Of a DNA stretch of 64,000 nt, positions 28,735-37,405 are shown one piece after another. The translations under genes were made by a program, and so were the position numbers. The notes under the pieces are model-generated. The model saw only the letters and a list, made by a program, of their open reading frames with translations, searched no databases and was not told where the DNA came from. Source of the DNA: Actinernus sp. WN-2022 (lineage: Eukaryota > Cnidaria > Anthozoa > Actiniaria > Actinernidae); contig JAOWCC010000026.1 in assembly GCA_030867875.1 (NCBI GenBank), positions 186,001 to 250,000 of the forward strand. Direction: 5' to 3'. How positions within the stretch are numbered: the first letter of the stretch is position 1; each line of letters opens with the position of its first letter.

Positions 28735-29766
28735 ATGATGGATTCTAAACTTGCGAATATCTTCTATGGTCCTATGGGCTATTGGAAAGGTCACTCTGCA
28801 ATTGGTAAGCTATCGGTAGCAGCGAAAGCATCAGAAGACGTAGCTAGGAGTTGGTTGGAAAAGCAATCTATATGGCAAATATATCTACCACCACCAAAAC
28901 ACATTCCACGACCACATTGGACTGTATCGAAACCAAATGAAGTCCACCAAGCTGATTTGATATTTCTACCACACGATCGTCCTGGACGTGGAAGGAAACT
29001 ATACAAGTACGCATTGGTAGTAATCGACGTAGCTTCTCGATACAAAGAAGCCGAACCTTTGGCATCTAAAGATAGTGGTGAAGTTTCTGCGGCATTCGAA
29101 CGAATCTATAAACGTAGTCCAATAGAATGGTCAAAGACGTTGCAAGTAGATCCTGGTAGAGAATTCATGGGACGTATGTCTGAAACGCTAGAACTACATG
29201 GTACGAAAGTTCAACGAGGTGAGGCTGGTAATCATAGAGCGCAAGGCTTCGTCGAACGAGCAAATAGAACTCTAGCCGAGAGATTGTTTGGGTATCAGTA
29301 TGCACAAGAGATGGTACTTACTTCGGAAGGATCAGATGAGCGTAGTAGAGAATGGGTACTTCGTTTACCAATGGTTATCGAAGCCATGAACAGTGAGGTG
29401 ACTCGGTTGACTGGTAAAGAGCCTTCGAATTCTGTGGTGGCGCAACAAGTAGATCTGAAGACTCCTACGTATTCGCGCACCGTTGGATTGAGAGAAGAGC
29501 GTCTACCATTCGACGTTCTAGTTCGATATCTTTACGCACCAGGAGAATTGGAAGGAGGTGAAAAACGTAGAGCTACTGATCCCGTGTGGAGTTTACAGAT
29601 ATACACCATTTCGCGAAGCGTAGTATCTTCGGGACAGCCTGTGCTTTACTACCTTGCGAAGGAGAAGGCTGCACCCAAACGTGGATTCGTTCGTGAAGAG
29701 CTACAAGTTGTTCCTAGGGATACAGAACTACCACCAAAAGGAATTCTGTTTGTACCCAAGCGCTAG
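28735..29766 (+). CDS. Polinton integrase (retroviral-type, DD(34)E)
   Basis: The start is one of two adjacent ATGs (28735 or 28738), 20 bp after a GTTGAAGG promoter box; an upstream in-frame ATG at 28654 lies in the hairpin and is rejected. Numbered from 28738, the catalytic residues are D73 (HQADLIFLP), D138 (QVDPGREF) and E173 (QGFVERANRT). The region after 230 looks like a small beta-barrel DNA-binding domain. No chromodomain or clear HHCC finger. It joins the element ends to host DNA, leaving the 5-6 bp duplication seen here. Its stop overlaps the polymerase stop by 4 bp. Confidence 0.92.
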   Translation: MMDSKLANIFYGPMGYWKGHSAIGKLSVAAKASEDVARSWLEKQSIWQIYLPPPKHIPRPHWTVSKPNEVHQADLIFLPHDRPGRGRKLYKYALVVIDVASRYKEAEPLASKDSGEVSAAFERIYKRSPIEWSKTLQVDPGREFMGRMSETLELHGTKVQRGEAGNHRAQGFVERANRTLAERLFGYQYAQEMVLTSEGSDERSREWVLRLPMVIEAMNSEVTRLTGKEPSNSVVAQQVDLKTPTYSRTVGLREERLPFDVLVRYLYAPGELEGGEKRRATDPVWSLQIYTISRSVVSSGQPVLYYLAKEKAAPKRGFVREELQVVPRDTELPPKGILFVPKR

Positions 29767-32700
29767 ACAGCGTACTCTATTGGCTCGGTGTGGATTCCAT
29801 CGGGAAGAACACGTCTTTTGTCGTAGTAAGCCGATAGCCCAAGCTTCCGTTGTTTGTAGGTTGCTATACCTTCTGGCGATAGTCGGAAGCCTCGGTTTTC
29901 CGCCATGTCGATATCACCCTGGAGGGCTGCTTTGAATCGATCCCACGAAATGTCGTTGTGACGCCTAGACATACCTTTAGCGGAATACTTCTTGCTGCCA
30001 CCCGTATCGACGTAGTAGGCTTTCGAGCATAGGGCAATGGCGCGCTGTCCTTCGAATTCGAGTTTGAAGAGTCCTGGGGTACGACTGCTCCACTTGTCCC
30101 AAGCTAGCCATTCCTTCCTATTGGCTTCGAAATCCTCACGTAGTTCCGGTCGTACAACTTCATCTATGCTGTTTCCAGAGATGGCAATGTACGCACTGTC
30201 CGTGTCCATCTGTATATATTCGAAATCTTTGCGATCGATGTACTTATCGAGGAAGTCGTAGTAGAACTCGAGCATACGCAGCTTTGCAAGCTGGTACACA
30301 GCGATACCTACTTGGAAAGGGCGTTTGATTCGGATCTGGTCCTTTCGGCTCTCGAGTTCATATGCATCACCAATCTCTTCCAGGTCTTCGAACCAAACAC
30401 TTCGCAATGCCTTGTCCACAACCTTCTCATCTTTTGTATAGGTGACCTTTGTTTGGCGTCCCAAGTCTTCGAGCAACTTTCCATAGGCGCTGTTTCCTAG
30501 TAGCTTGAACACATCTGCCAGCAAAGCCTCACCTTTATCTTCATCTCCCATACGACGTGCCTCAGTGACTTGGTCCACGAACCATCCGAAGATTTCTTTG
30601 GGTTCGTAGTCTATCGTGCGGTAGACAGCAGTGATCACTGCGCCATGATCTACATACCAAAGTAGAAGAGGAGCATAGAGTAGCAACTTCTTTCCAGAGA
30701 GACTCCCAACTAGCTTTGTTTCCTCGCTGAGCTTTCTACCTGTCTTCTCAAGGTAGGCCAACATTTCTGGAGGGATTGCTTCTTTGGGGATTTTCTTGTT
30801 GTAGAAGAAGGGGGGCATCTCCTCAAATTCCTTCCACAATTTCTTTGGTATCTCGATGTCTACTTCTGCATATCCAAACCACGTTCCACCAAGTAGACAT
30901 TCAACGAATCCTTCAGTGGCTGGACCTGGATCGTCATAGTGCACAACCTTTTCTTTTCCACAAGGCATTTCGAATTCCATGGTAGAAAGATATAGGGCGT
31001 TGGCATCGTATCCAAGAATCTTACGACAAATCTTAGTTCCTCCCTGATGACTACGAATCTTAGTCACTCCTGATTCGTGGAGTCTGGTGAACACTATGCT
31101 TGGACCTCCCACGACAGCGTCTTTCAGCATGCGGTAGGCTTCCTTACTTGGAGCGTACATCTCAGCTCCCCTTTCTACACTACCTCGAAGCAGGAACTGT
31201 AGTGAGACTCCTGGAATGGACACTGCATCTTTCAGCATGTCTACTCCTTTCTCGTGATAGAAATCTCGCATCTTTTCGAGTGCCTCTAAGAATGGAACTA
31301 CATCTAGGTTGTTGTAGTATCGTAGCCAGTCTGCAAAGGTTTCCATTCCTTTGTCGAGAAAGGTGCGCTTGCAGTCTTCGAACTCTGACATAGATAGTAG
31401 ATGTTCTCTTTTCAACTTCGAACCCCACTCTTGATAATCTGGTAATCCAACGTGATCCAACTTGTCTGGAGAATCGAACCACTCATATGGAAAGAAACTC
31501 TTTTGCGATTCACATCCATAGGCAGCGACCCAACGTTCATAAGAAGTTCCAGGTCCAAGGTAGTTGATCACATCTAGGAAACGGAAATCTGGGGTCAATA
31601 GGAACATAGTGGAATTGGCTTTCTTTGCTACCAGGATCTTTGAACAGGTGTCGGCAATGATTCCTACGAAGTGCTCCCTGATCAGATTAAGATCGTACCT
31701 GCCAGAGTTGAATCCCACTACTGGAACTTGGCTGATCCATTCGTCGATCTTAGCTTGTTGTTTCTTTGGTAGGGTGTCGAAGGAGAATTTGGGTTCATCG
31801 AGCCGGTACCATCTTGCCATAGCTACTTGGATTGTCTCTGCTCTTTGCTGGAGTTCTTCGACGAAGGCAGCTATGAGTTCTTTTGGATTGCGTCGACAGA
31901 TGTGGGTTGGCTTTCGATTGTATGTGTCGGCAATTGATACTGATATTGGGACATGGACGTTTTCGATGGTCAGGTGGTCTGTTGGTTGTCTTCCTTTTGT
32001 CGTGTCTAGATAGGCTTCGAAATCGTAAACTATGAAGTGTGGGTAGACAGTTTGTGTTGGTGTGGGGACCGGTTTGTTTTTCTTCTTTGTGGAGCAGCCC
32101 CAAGCTTCCACTACTGTATAACCAGCTCCTTGTAGCTTTGCCGTTCTTTCACATGTCTTGAGATAGAGCCTCCTTTCCCTAGGGAAGCATTTCGGGCAGC
32201 CATGGAAATAGCATCCATGAAATTGGAAGATGGTTTTCGAAAGAGGTTCGTAGCCGTCGACCGGCGCTCCTTCGATCCAATGTTCTCCACCATGCCCACA
32301 AGCTGCATGATGAATGTGTTGTCCAATCCTTTTGGTTTCGCGTTCCAACCAGCATAAAGCGACTTTGCTGGCTGTGCTCTCTGGCCAGAAGGCTTTTTCG
32401 TATGCCGACTGGGGTACTGTGATTACTTTTCCGGGGCAAACAATCTTCGTTTCTCCACGACTGCAACGATCTGCATGGCGGTGAAGGTCTGAGGCTTTCG
32501 TGAACCGTTGCTTACAATCGTTGCATACGTAGACACTCCCTAGCTTGTTGATGTTCTTGATGTAGAAAGCATGTCCTTCGTATATCCCAATCGTCATCGT
32601 ATGCTTGTAGTGAGCTGCATGTCGCGTCAGATGCCAAGCGCCGTCCTCCGTGGGTTCATACACCCGAATACCGATTCTAAAGTGCAACTCGACTTCCTCC

Positions 32701-32891
32701 AGCTGGTCTAAGGAAGTTCTGGGAACGTCTTGTGTGAGCGCTGTCAGGCGATAGAAGGCCTGGGCAAGTTTTCGAGCTTTGACGCAACACCTATCTAATC
32801 TTGCTCCTTCATGCATGGCAAGGCAGCGCCAAAGACAGAGGTTATCGCCATATCGATCAAGGGCAAACATTCCTTTTTCTGGCGAAGCCAT
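29763..32891 (-). CDS. Protein-primed family B DNA polymerase
   Basis: 1042 aa counted from an ATG at 32891; the true N-terminus is probably encoded by the overlapping upstream frame. Order: a DRYGDNLCLWRCLA block (12-25), a C2H2 finger (YVCNDCKQRF, about 121-143), an endonuclease-like FQFHGCYFHGCPKC (about 223-235), exonuclease motifs VYDFEAYLD (about 288) and later VGFNSGRYDLNLI and YYNNLDVVPFL. Polymerase motifs follow: GYDANALYLS, KLLGNSAYG (796-804) and MDTDSAYI (about 895), then a KKYSAKG motif. Motif spacing is that of Polinton polymerases that replicate linear DNA from a terminal protein. All key acidic residues are present. Confidence 0.93.
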   Translation of the reverse strand: MASPEKGMFALDRYGDNLCLWRCLAMHEGARLDRCCVKARKLAQAFYRLTALTQDVPRTSLDQLEEVELHFRIGIRVYEPTEDGAWHLTRHAAHYKHTMTIGIYEGHAFYIKNINKLGSVYVCNDCKQRFTKASDLHRHADRCSRGETKIVCPGKVITVPQSAYEKAFWPESTASKVALCWLERETKRIGQHIHHAACGHGGEHWIEGAPVDGYEPLSKTIFQFHGCYFHGCPKCFPRERRLYLKTCERTAKLQGAGYTVVEAWGCSTKKKNKPVPTPTQTVYPHFIVYDFEAYLDTTKGRQPTDHLTIENVHVPISVSIADTYNRKPTHICRRNPKELIAAFVEELQQRAETIQVAMARWYRLDEPKFSFDTLPKKQQAKIDEWISQVPVVGFNSGRYDLNLIREHFVGIIADTCSKILVAKKANSTMFLLTPDFRFLDVINYLGPGTSYERWVAAYGCESQKSFFPYEWFDSPDKLDHVGLPDYQEWGSKLKREHLLSMSEFEDCKRTFLDKGMETFADWLRYYNNLDVVPFLEALEKMRDFYHEKGVDMLKDAVSIPGVSLQFLLRGSVERGAEMYAPSKEAYRMLKDAVVGGPSIVFTRLHESGVTKIRSHQGGTKICRKILGYDANALYLSTMEFEMPCGKEKVVHYDDPGPATEGFVECLLGGTWFGYAEVDIEIPKKLWKEFEEMPPFFYNKKIPKEAIPPEMLAYLEKTGRKLSEETKLVGSLSGKKLLLYAPLLLWYVDHGAVITAVYRTIDYEPKEIFGWFVDQVTEARRMGDEDKGEALLADVFKLLGNSAYGKLLEDLGRQTKVTYTKDEKVVDKALRSVWFEDLEEIGDAYELESRKDQIRIKRPFQVGIAVYQLAKLRMLEFYYDFLDKYIDRKDFEYIQMDTDSAYIAISGNSIDEVVRPELREDFEANRKEWLAWDKWSSRTPGLFKLEFEGQRAIALCSKAYYVDTGGSKKYSAKGMSRRHNDISWDRFKAALQGDIDMAENRGFRLSPEGIATYKQRKLGLSAYYDKRRVLPDGIHTEPIEYAV

Positions 32892-33352
32892 TGGGGCAGT
32901 GGACCTGTTCCCAACAGAAGCTGACGATCGATCACAACTTTTACATCTACGTAGATCCAACGAACGAAGGCCCATTGGGTATTTGGTCGATTGATGTTGT
33001 CGGGATTCAAACGAGCTGTCTCCTTGCTATTGACCCACTCTTCTGCATCTTCTCGGATGTTCACCCATGGAGAGCCAGGGACAGTCTTGGAGAATAGAAT
33101 CACGCGTCCGTCGTTGACATTGCGAATGCGATAGGTGTAGCTGTAGCGTAGGTAGAAGCTGGTGGTTACATTTGCAACTAACTTTTCCATGATCCTAGGG
33201 GTCAAATCTCCTGCCACACCTTGGAAGAAGCGCCATCGGATAGTACGGCGACCTATCTCCATCCCCTCGAGCATTCCATCTCTCTCCTCTAGAATAGCAC
33301 CTGCCTCTCGAGCTAGACTCCGTGGAAGTGGTTCACTACGTGGTCTCACCAT
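32795..33352 (-). CDS. N-terminal region of the polymerase in a separate overlapping frame
   Basis: 185 aa from MVRPRSEPLP; the frame also stays open upstream into the TIR but that part is promoter repeat. It shares 97 bp with the polymerase frame. A short run of five T (five A on the coding strand) lies inside the overlap at 32874-32878. In cnidarian relatives I recall this kind of region fused directly to the polymerase. So either the genes are joined by ribosomal or transcriptional slippage, or this copy carries a one-base length change, or the two are truly separate proteins. Mixed alpha/beta composition with no catalytic motif; a terminal-protein role is conceivable. Confidence 0.6.
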   Translation of the reverse strand: MVRPRSEPLPRSLAREAGAILEERDGMLEGMEIGRRTIRWRFFQGVAGDLTPRIMEKLVANVTTSFYLRYSYTYRIRNVNDGRVILFSKTVPGSPWVNIREDAEEWVNSKETARLNPDNINRPNTQWAFVRWIYVDVKVVIDRQLLLGTGPLPQWLRQKKECLPLIDMAITSVFGAALPCMKEQD

Positions 33353-33360
33353 TCTCCCTT

Positions 33361-33505
33361 CGATATAACTATGTGTTAGGATAGCTTTAACAGATACTCC
33401 AAATTTGGATTTTATGTGTAAGGATGTTGCAGCGATATAACTATATGTAATCATATCTCTAATAGGATTATCAAGTTGGATTTTATGTACAAGAATGTCT
33501 AGTGA
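33361..33505 (-). promoter_or_regulatory. Duplicated promoter region at the right end
   Basis: Two diverged units of about 72 bp, each with GATATAACTAT and a GGATTTTATGT block. Read inward on the minus strand they match the upstream region of the ankyrin and zinc genes (ATCCAA, ACTTGA, TATCTGTTA, ATGATTA). They would drive the polymerase region. Confidence 0.5.
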
Positions 33506-33532
33506 CACTTTGAATGACCCTTAGTTACCCCT

Positions 33533-33764
33533 AGTAGTATAGTCGGCGTCAAAATGATACAACTTTTTGTTGTGCAAGAAAAACTTAAAAAGTTGTAATG
33601 GTATGGACGCCTTTTTTCTTGCACAAGGGGCGTCATGAAGTGGATTTCTGAATTCGCTTTATGACGCCCCTTGTGCAAGAAAACAAGGCGTCCATAACAT
33701 TACAACTTTTTGAGTTTTCTTGTACAAGAAAAAGTGGTATCATTTTGACGCCGACTATACTACT
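33533..33764 (-). repeat. Right terminal 232-bp palindrome (outer part of TIR)
   Basis: Same length and structure as 18245-18476: begins AGTAGTATAGTCGGCGTC and ends with the complement. Both arms share the right-specific tip variant. Interior arm-specific differences are the same as at the left end. Confidence 0.85.
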
Positions 33765-33769
33765 TAATC
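33765..33769 (+). repeat. Right 5-bp target-site duplication (TAATC)
   Basis: Exact copy of 18240-18244. Confidence 0.85.
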
Positions 33770-33975
33770 AGTGTACAAAGCACTGGGATTAGAATCTAAT
33801 TTGCTGTAATGCAGTGGATTCTCAAGTTGCTCCTTCATTTTTGGATTCATATTATTCATGACAACAAATTTAGATCCTTTGTCCTGAACTCTAACTAATC
33901 TCAAAGAAACGACAATTTTTTCTAGTACTAAAACTGGCAGAACCTACACCATTAAACAGCACATTAGCTGCACCT
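33770..33975 (-). pseudogene. Penelope-like RT, portion right of the Polinton insertion
   Basis: The reverse strand reads VQDKGSKFVVMNNMNPKMKE, the early RT motif of Penelope-like elements, and runs into the Polinton duplication. It continues at 18239 going left. The two halves together mark the pre-insertion host site. Confidence 0.65.
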
Positions 33976-33979
33976 TAAA

Positions 33980-34835
33980 GAATATTATATATCTAGTTAC
34001 ATGTAAGAAATGTTCAATCCAATATATTGGTTCAACAAGCACTGAACTAAGGGTTAGGTTTCGTAACCATAAGTCGCATATGAAGACCAATAAGAAGACA
34101 TGCGAGGTAGCCATCCATTTTAATTGTCAACCGCACAATCTTTTTGATTTTGAATTTATTGGTATCGAACAAATTTTAAATACTTCTAATAATCAGCACA
34201 AAGTTCTCTTGACTAGGGAGATTTTCTGGAGTGCTCAATTATGCACACTCAACCCACATGGACTTAACAAGAGGCAACATTTCAATTCGAAGAACCGCAT
34301 TAGATATAAATATAATTAGTCTGCCGTTCTTCCGCCTTTGTTGCCATCGAGTTTGTTCACTACACTTACATACTCATCTATTGTTGCCCATGTTTTGAGA
34401 GTGCATTTTTCTACACGCCAGTATTTGTATTACCGCATTGCATTATATTAGTCTGCCTTTCTTTCACCTCAGTCACCATCGGGCTTATTATGAGTACCTA
34501 CAATGTACAGGACTCTTATATTGCTACCCATGCTTTGATAGCCTATTCTTATACATGCCACTACGCATATGGGGATATAATTAGATTAGATTACTATTGT
34601 AAGATTCTCTTTAGCCTAAGTCATGGCATATTTTTAATTAGTTTTCTTTCGACATATTTTGATCACAAGTACAGAATCTATTGTATGTATTGTTTGAATC
34701 GTATTTTACACTATAAATACCTTGGATTTTAGTTTTAGTTTAGTTCCAAGTATTATTAAAACTGTATTAAGCATTGAAAAAGGCCGAAACGTCTGCTATT
34801 AAATTTATGGACCAGTGAGGAATTCGTCAACTAAC
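33980..34835 (+). mobile_element. Penelope-like element 3' portion with GIY-YIG endonuclease
   Basis: The translation from about 33985 reads CKKCSIQYIGSTSTELRVRF, then NHKSHMKTNKK and REIFWSAQLCTLNPHGLNKR, a GIY-YIG endonuclease of Penelope-like type. A 3' untranslated region to about 34835 follows. Inverted relative of 8640-9420. Confidence 0.65.
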
Positions 34836-34843
34836 TTATAATA

Positions 34844-35218
34844 ATAATAATAATAATGGCCACATTTATATAGCGCCATATCAACCACAGTTTCATGGCG
34901 CTTTACATATGACTGACATATCCCGTCAGTGAATTATTTCGAACTGCTTCACGGCGCTAATAGCTGCCACGCAGTTTACAAAGTTGAGTGTGGTTAGTGC
35001 AATGGCCAGGCTGCTGTACCGGGTGACAATCCCCTGCTCTTTTTCGAGTAGTACAACAGGTTATTTCACGTCCCCTTCAAATACTGATTAGAAGTAGAAG
35101 GAGACAAGGCCAACGGCTTATAAACGTCCCTGCCCAAGGACGCGGCCGGGATTCGAACCCCCGACCTCCCGCACTCTAGACCGTGCTCTACCAACTGAGC
35201 TAACCAGTGAGGCGGAAC
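34844..35218 (-). mobile_element. tRNA-derived SINE, near full length
   Basis: On the minus strand, the head (from about 35210) has an A-box TTAGCTCAGTTGG and a B-box GGTTCGAATCC with the spacing of a tRNA. It then runs through a unique body to a TATTATTATTA tail at 34844. The acceptor arm does not pair, so it is not a tRNA gene. Tail fragments recur at 5430. Confidence 0.75.
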
Positions 35219-35229
35219 TATGATGCCGA

Positions 35230-36710
35230 AATTCATATGCAAAGCAAGAATTCAACGCTATTGTTGAAACTGTTTCGCGAAAAATTGAAGAGATTAAAAT
35301 AGCTAAAAGGTTTACACAATTTATAAATTTATTGACAACAAATCATAATTTCATAATTTCATAATTTTGATTAAGAAACGGTAGAAATCAACGTACCCCA
35401 TATCATTGCCATATTTTATGGTACCAAACGATTCTAAGCTTTTCTAATAAACTCTTAGTTATTCCTCTTGAAATTCTCTTATCCAGTTTTATTCAAGGTT
35501 CGGCGGGATCCTGTTTTATGGTATAATGTTTTTAGTGAATGCTTTTATGAAAGGTAATATTCGATAATTCTTGGTTTCGCATCGCTGAATGTTTTTATTA
35601 TTGTTGCATTCTTTCATTCTTAACATTTATGACGAAACTGTTTATTATTTGCAGCTCCAAACAACAGCAGTAACTGAATTTCTTCTCATCTGGATCAGCT
35701 AAAAATAAACATTACACACAGCAGTTAAAGGAAACGATTCGATGGTCAAATATTCAGTACGTTACACTATAAAGTGTTAATTTTGCTATAATTGTTGAAA
35801 CGTTTATAACTATAAGCCAGGCTCTTGTTCAATCTGTGCAGTCAGCTCTGTACATATGAATCCTTTCATCAGTTCTGCTCTTTGAAACGTTATATCAGTG
35901 CACAGTGTCTAGAGTCCTCATTACCTGGTATAATGTCCTTGCAGATCATTTTAAACATTCTATTGTGTGGCCAAAGAAAGAAGCTATCCAGGACTAATTG
36001 CCTGAGTCATTCAATAAATTCCCAAACACAAGAGTAATATTAGACTATACTTAATTCTTTATTGAGACTCCATCATCATTGGTCAATCAGTCTGTGACCT
36101 ACTCTAGCTACTAAAGTGTTATACTCTCAAGCTTCTGGTAGAAATTACTCCTACAGGTGCAGTTACATTTTTATCCAAGCTTTGGGGATGAAATGCATCT
36201 GACTGGCACATTGTGAAGAAGTCTGGGCTACTTAATCTACTTAAAATGGTGATGGTGTAATGGCTCACAAAGGCTTTACCATTGGGTGTTACCTTGAACA
36301 TGCCTCCAATGAGAGGTTCTGATAGACAAATTTCTATAAAGGAGGATGAGGAAACAAGAAGGATTGCTGCGGTACGCAGACATGTGGAAAGGAACATGGA
36401 GCAGATAAGGAACTTTCGGATCTTATATGGGATTATTCCTGCTACTGAGTACAAATAAGTACTATATTGTTTGCATTATGCCGATGCACTTACTAACCTT
36501 GAACCCCCATTAGTCAAGTAGTTATTTGATATAGACCAGTTTGCAGCTTTTCTGACATTTTTAATAAGGTGCAAAAGTGTCGCTTTAAAATAGAAATTTT
36601 GGAGTTTAGAGAATATTCAACACAATAGCATCATTTTCTTTTCAGTATAATGATATATTACATGATTATTACCACATACAATTGTTTAAATAATAAAACA
36701 CCATCCCACA
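35230..36710. other. Intergenic stretch, no gene recognised
   Basis: AT-rich. The 111-aa reverse frame at 36119-36454 has no domain and may be a decayed repeat. Confidence 0.45.
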
Positions 36711-36717
36711 GTTAAAC

Positions 36718-36860
36718 CCAACATCTATAAAACATGTATTCGAACTAAATAGGTTCTGCTATTTTATTTTGGTGTGTTGCACGTCTAATGAAGAGAAAAT
36801 CCGAAAACCTCCCTCACAACTTCCGCTATGTACAGACGGCTCAAGTCTTATCGTTCCATA
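36718..36860. repeat. Partial copy of the 17594-17986 MITE
   Basis: Shares the AATAGGTTCTGCTATTT block, GAAAATCCGAAAAC and GCTATGTACAGACGGCTCAA with 17640-17760. Only one end is present. Confidence 0.6.
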
Positions 36861-37000
36861 TGTGTTAAGTATGTTCGACTTTACTGACATGGGAGATCTC
36901 AGATACTTCTATCAATTTATTTGGATATCAATGTTTCAGTCAGTGGTAATAGCTATCCCACTTCGAGTGTGGTTATCCCACTTCTGTTGTAACAAGTGCA

Positions 37001-37405
37001 TTGGACCGCGCTCGCCACATTGACAGAGAATTGCCTCTACTGCCGTCTGAACCGAAGACTGAACACATAATTCCGTTTCCGTTAATTTACCATCCATCCA
37101 ATCTCCCTATCACGAAAATCATCCAGAAGAAATTCAAGATCTTACAGAATTATCCAGCGACCGCCCTCATTTTTCTACAGCCGCCACTTATCTATTTTAA
37201 GCGAGACAAGAACCTTCGGGATTCCCTGGTCAAGGGATCACTTCAACCAGGAACTTTTAAATGCCCCAGAAAACGATGCACATGTTCTTTCGCTAAAACT
37301 GCCACACTTGAGGACCCAAAGGCCCTCATAAAGTTACTGACTATTTTGACTGTACGTCTAGTAACGTTATTTATTGTATCACCTGCACACTTTACAACCT
37401 TGTAA
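37001..37405 (+). pseudogene. Penelope-like element coding fragment, 5' of the LINE insertion
   Basis: 134-aa frame containing IPFPLIYHPSNLPITKIIQKKF and FKRDKNLRDSLVKGSL, typical of the linker between RT and endonuclease in Penelope-like elements. It is cut by a LINE near 37405; the endonuclease continues at 38702. Confidence 0.65.

Larger units (their letters stand above)
18245..33764. mobile_element. Complete Polinton/Maverick-type endogenous virus, 15.5 kb
   Basis: Bounded by AG...CT inverted termini and a TAATC duplication. Carries the Polinton hallmark set: protein-primed family B polymerase, retroviral-type integrase, FtsK/A32 ATPase, double-jelly-roll capsid protein and a probable minor capsid protein. 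It adds a TFIIB-like factor, an F-box/ankyrin protein and several membrane proteins. All frames are open; the only disturbance is a frame change between the N-terminal region and body of the polymerase. The two 232-bp ends differ at about four positions. Intact genes, a perfect duplication and near-identical ends indicate a recent insertion. I recognise the gene set as one that recurs in cnidarian genomes, from memory only. Confidence 0.95.

Noticed and set aside
31100..32326. Long frames on both strands within the polymerase gene
   Set aside because: Shadows of the polymerase, which carries all family motifs in its own frame.
33353..33508. N-terminal extension of the polymerase N-terminal frame into the TIR
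   Set aside because: The extension is encoded by the duplicated promoter repeats and lacks a convincing ATG context.
35140..35215. tRNA gene on the minus strand
   Set aside because: Internal promoter boxes are present, but the acceptor arm does not pair and the sequence runs into a SINE body and tail.
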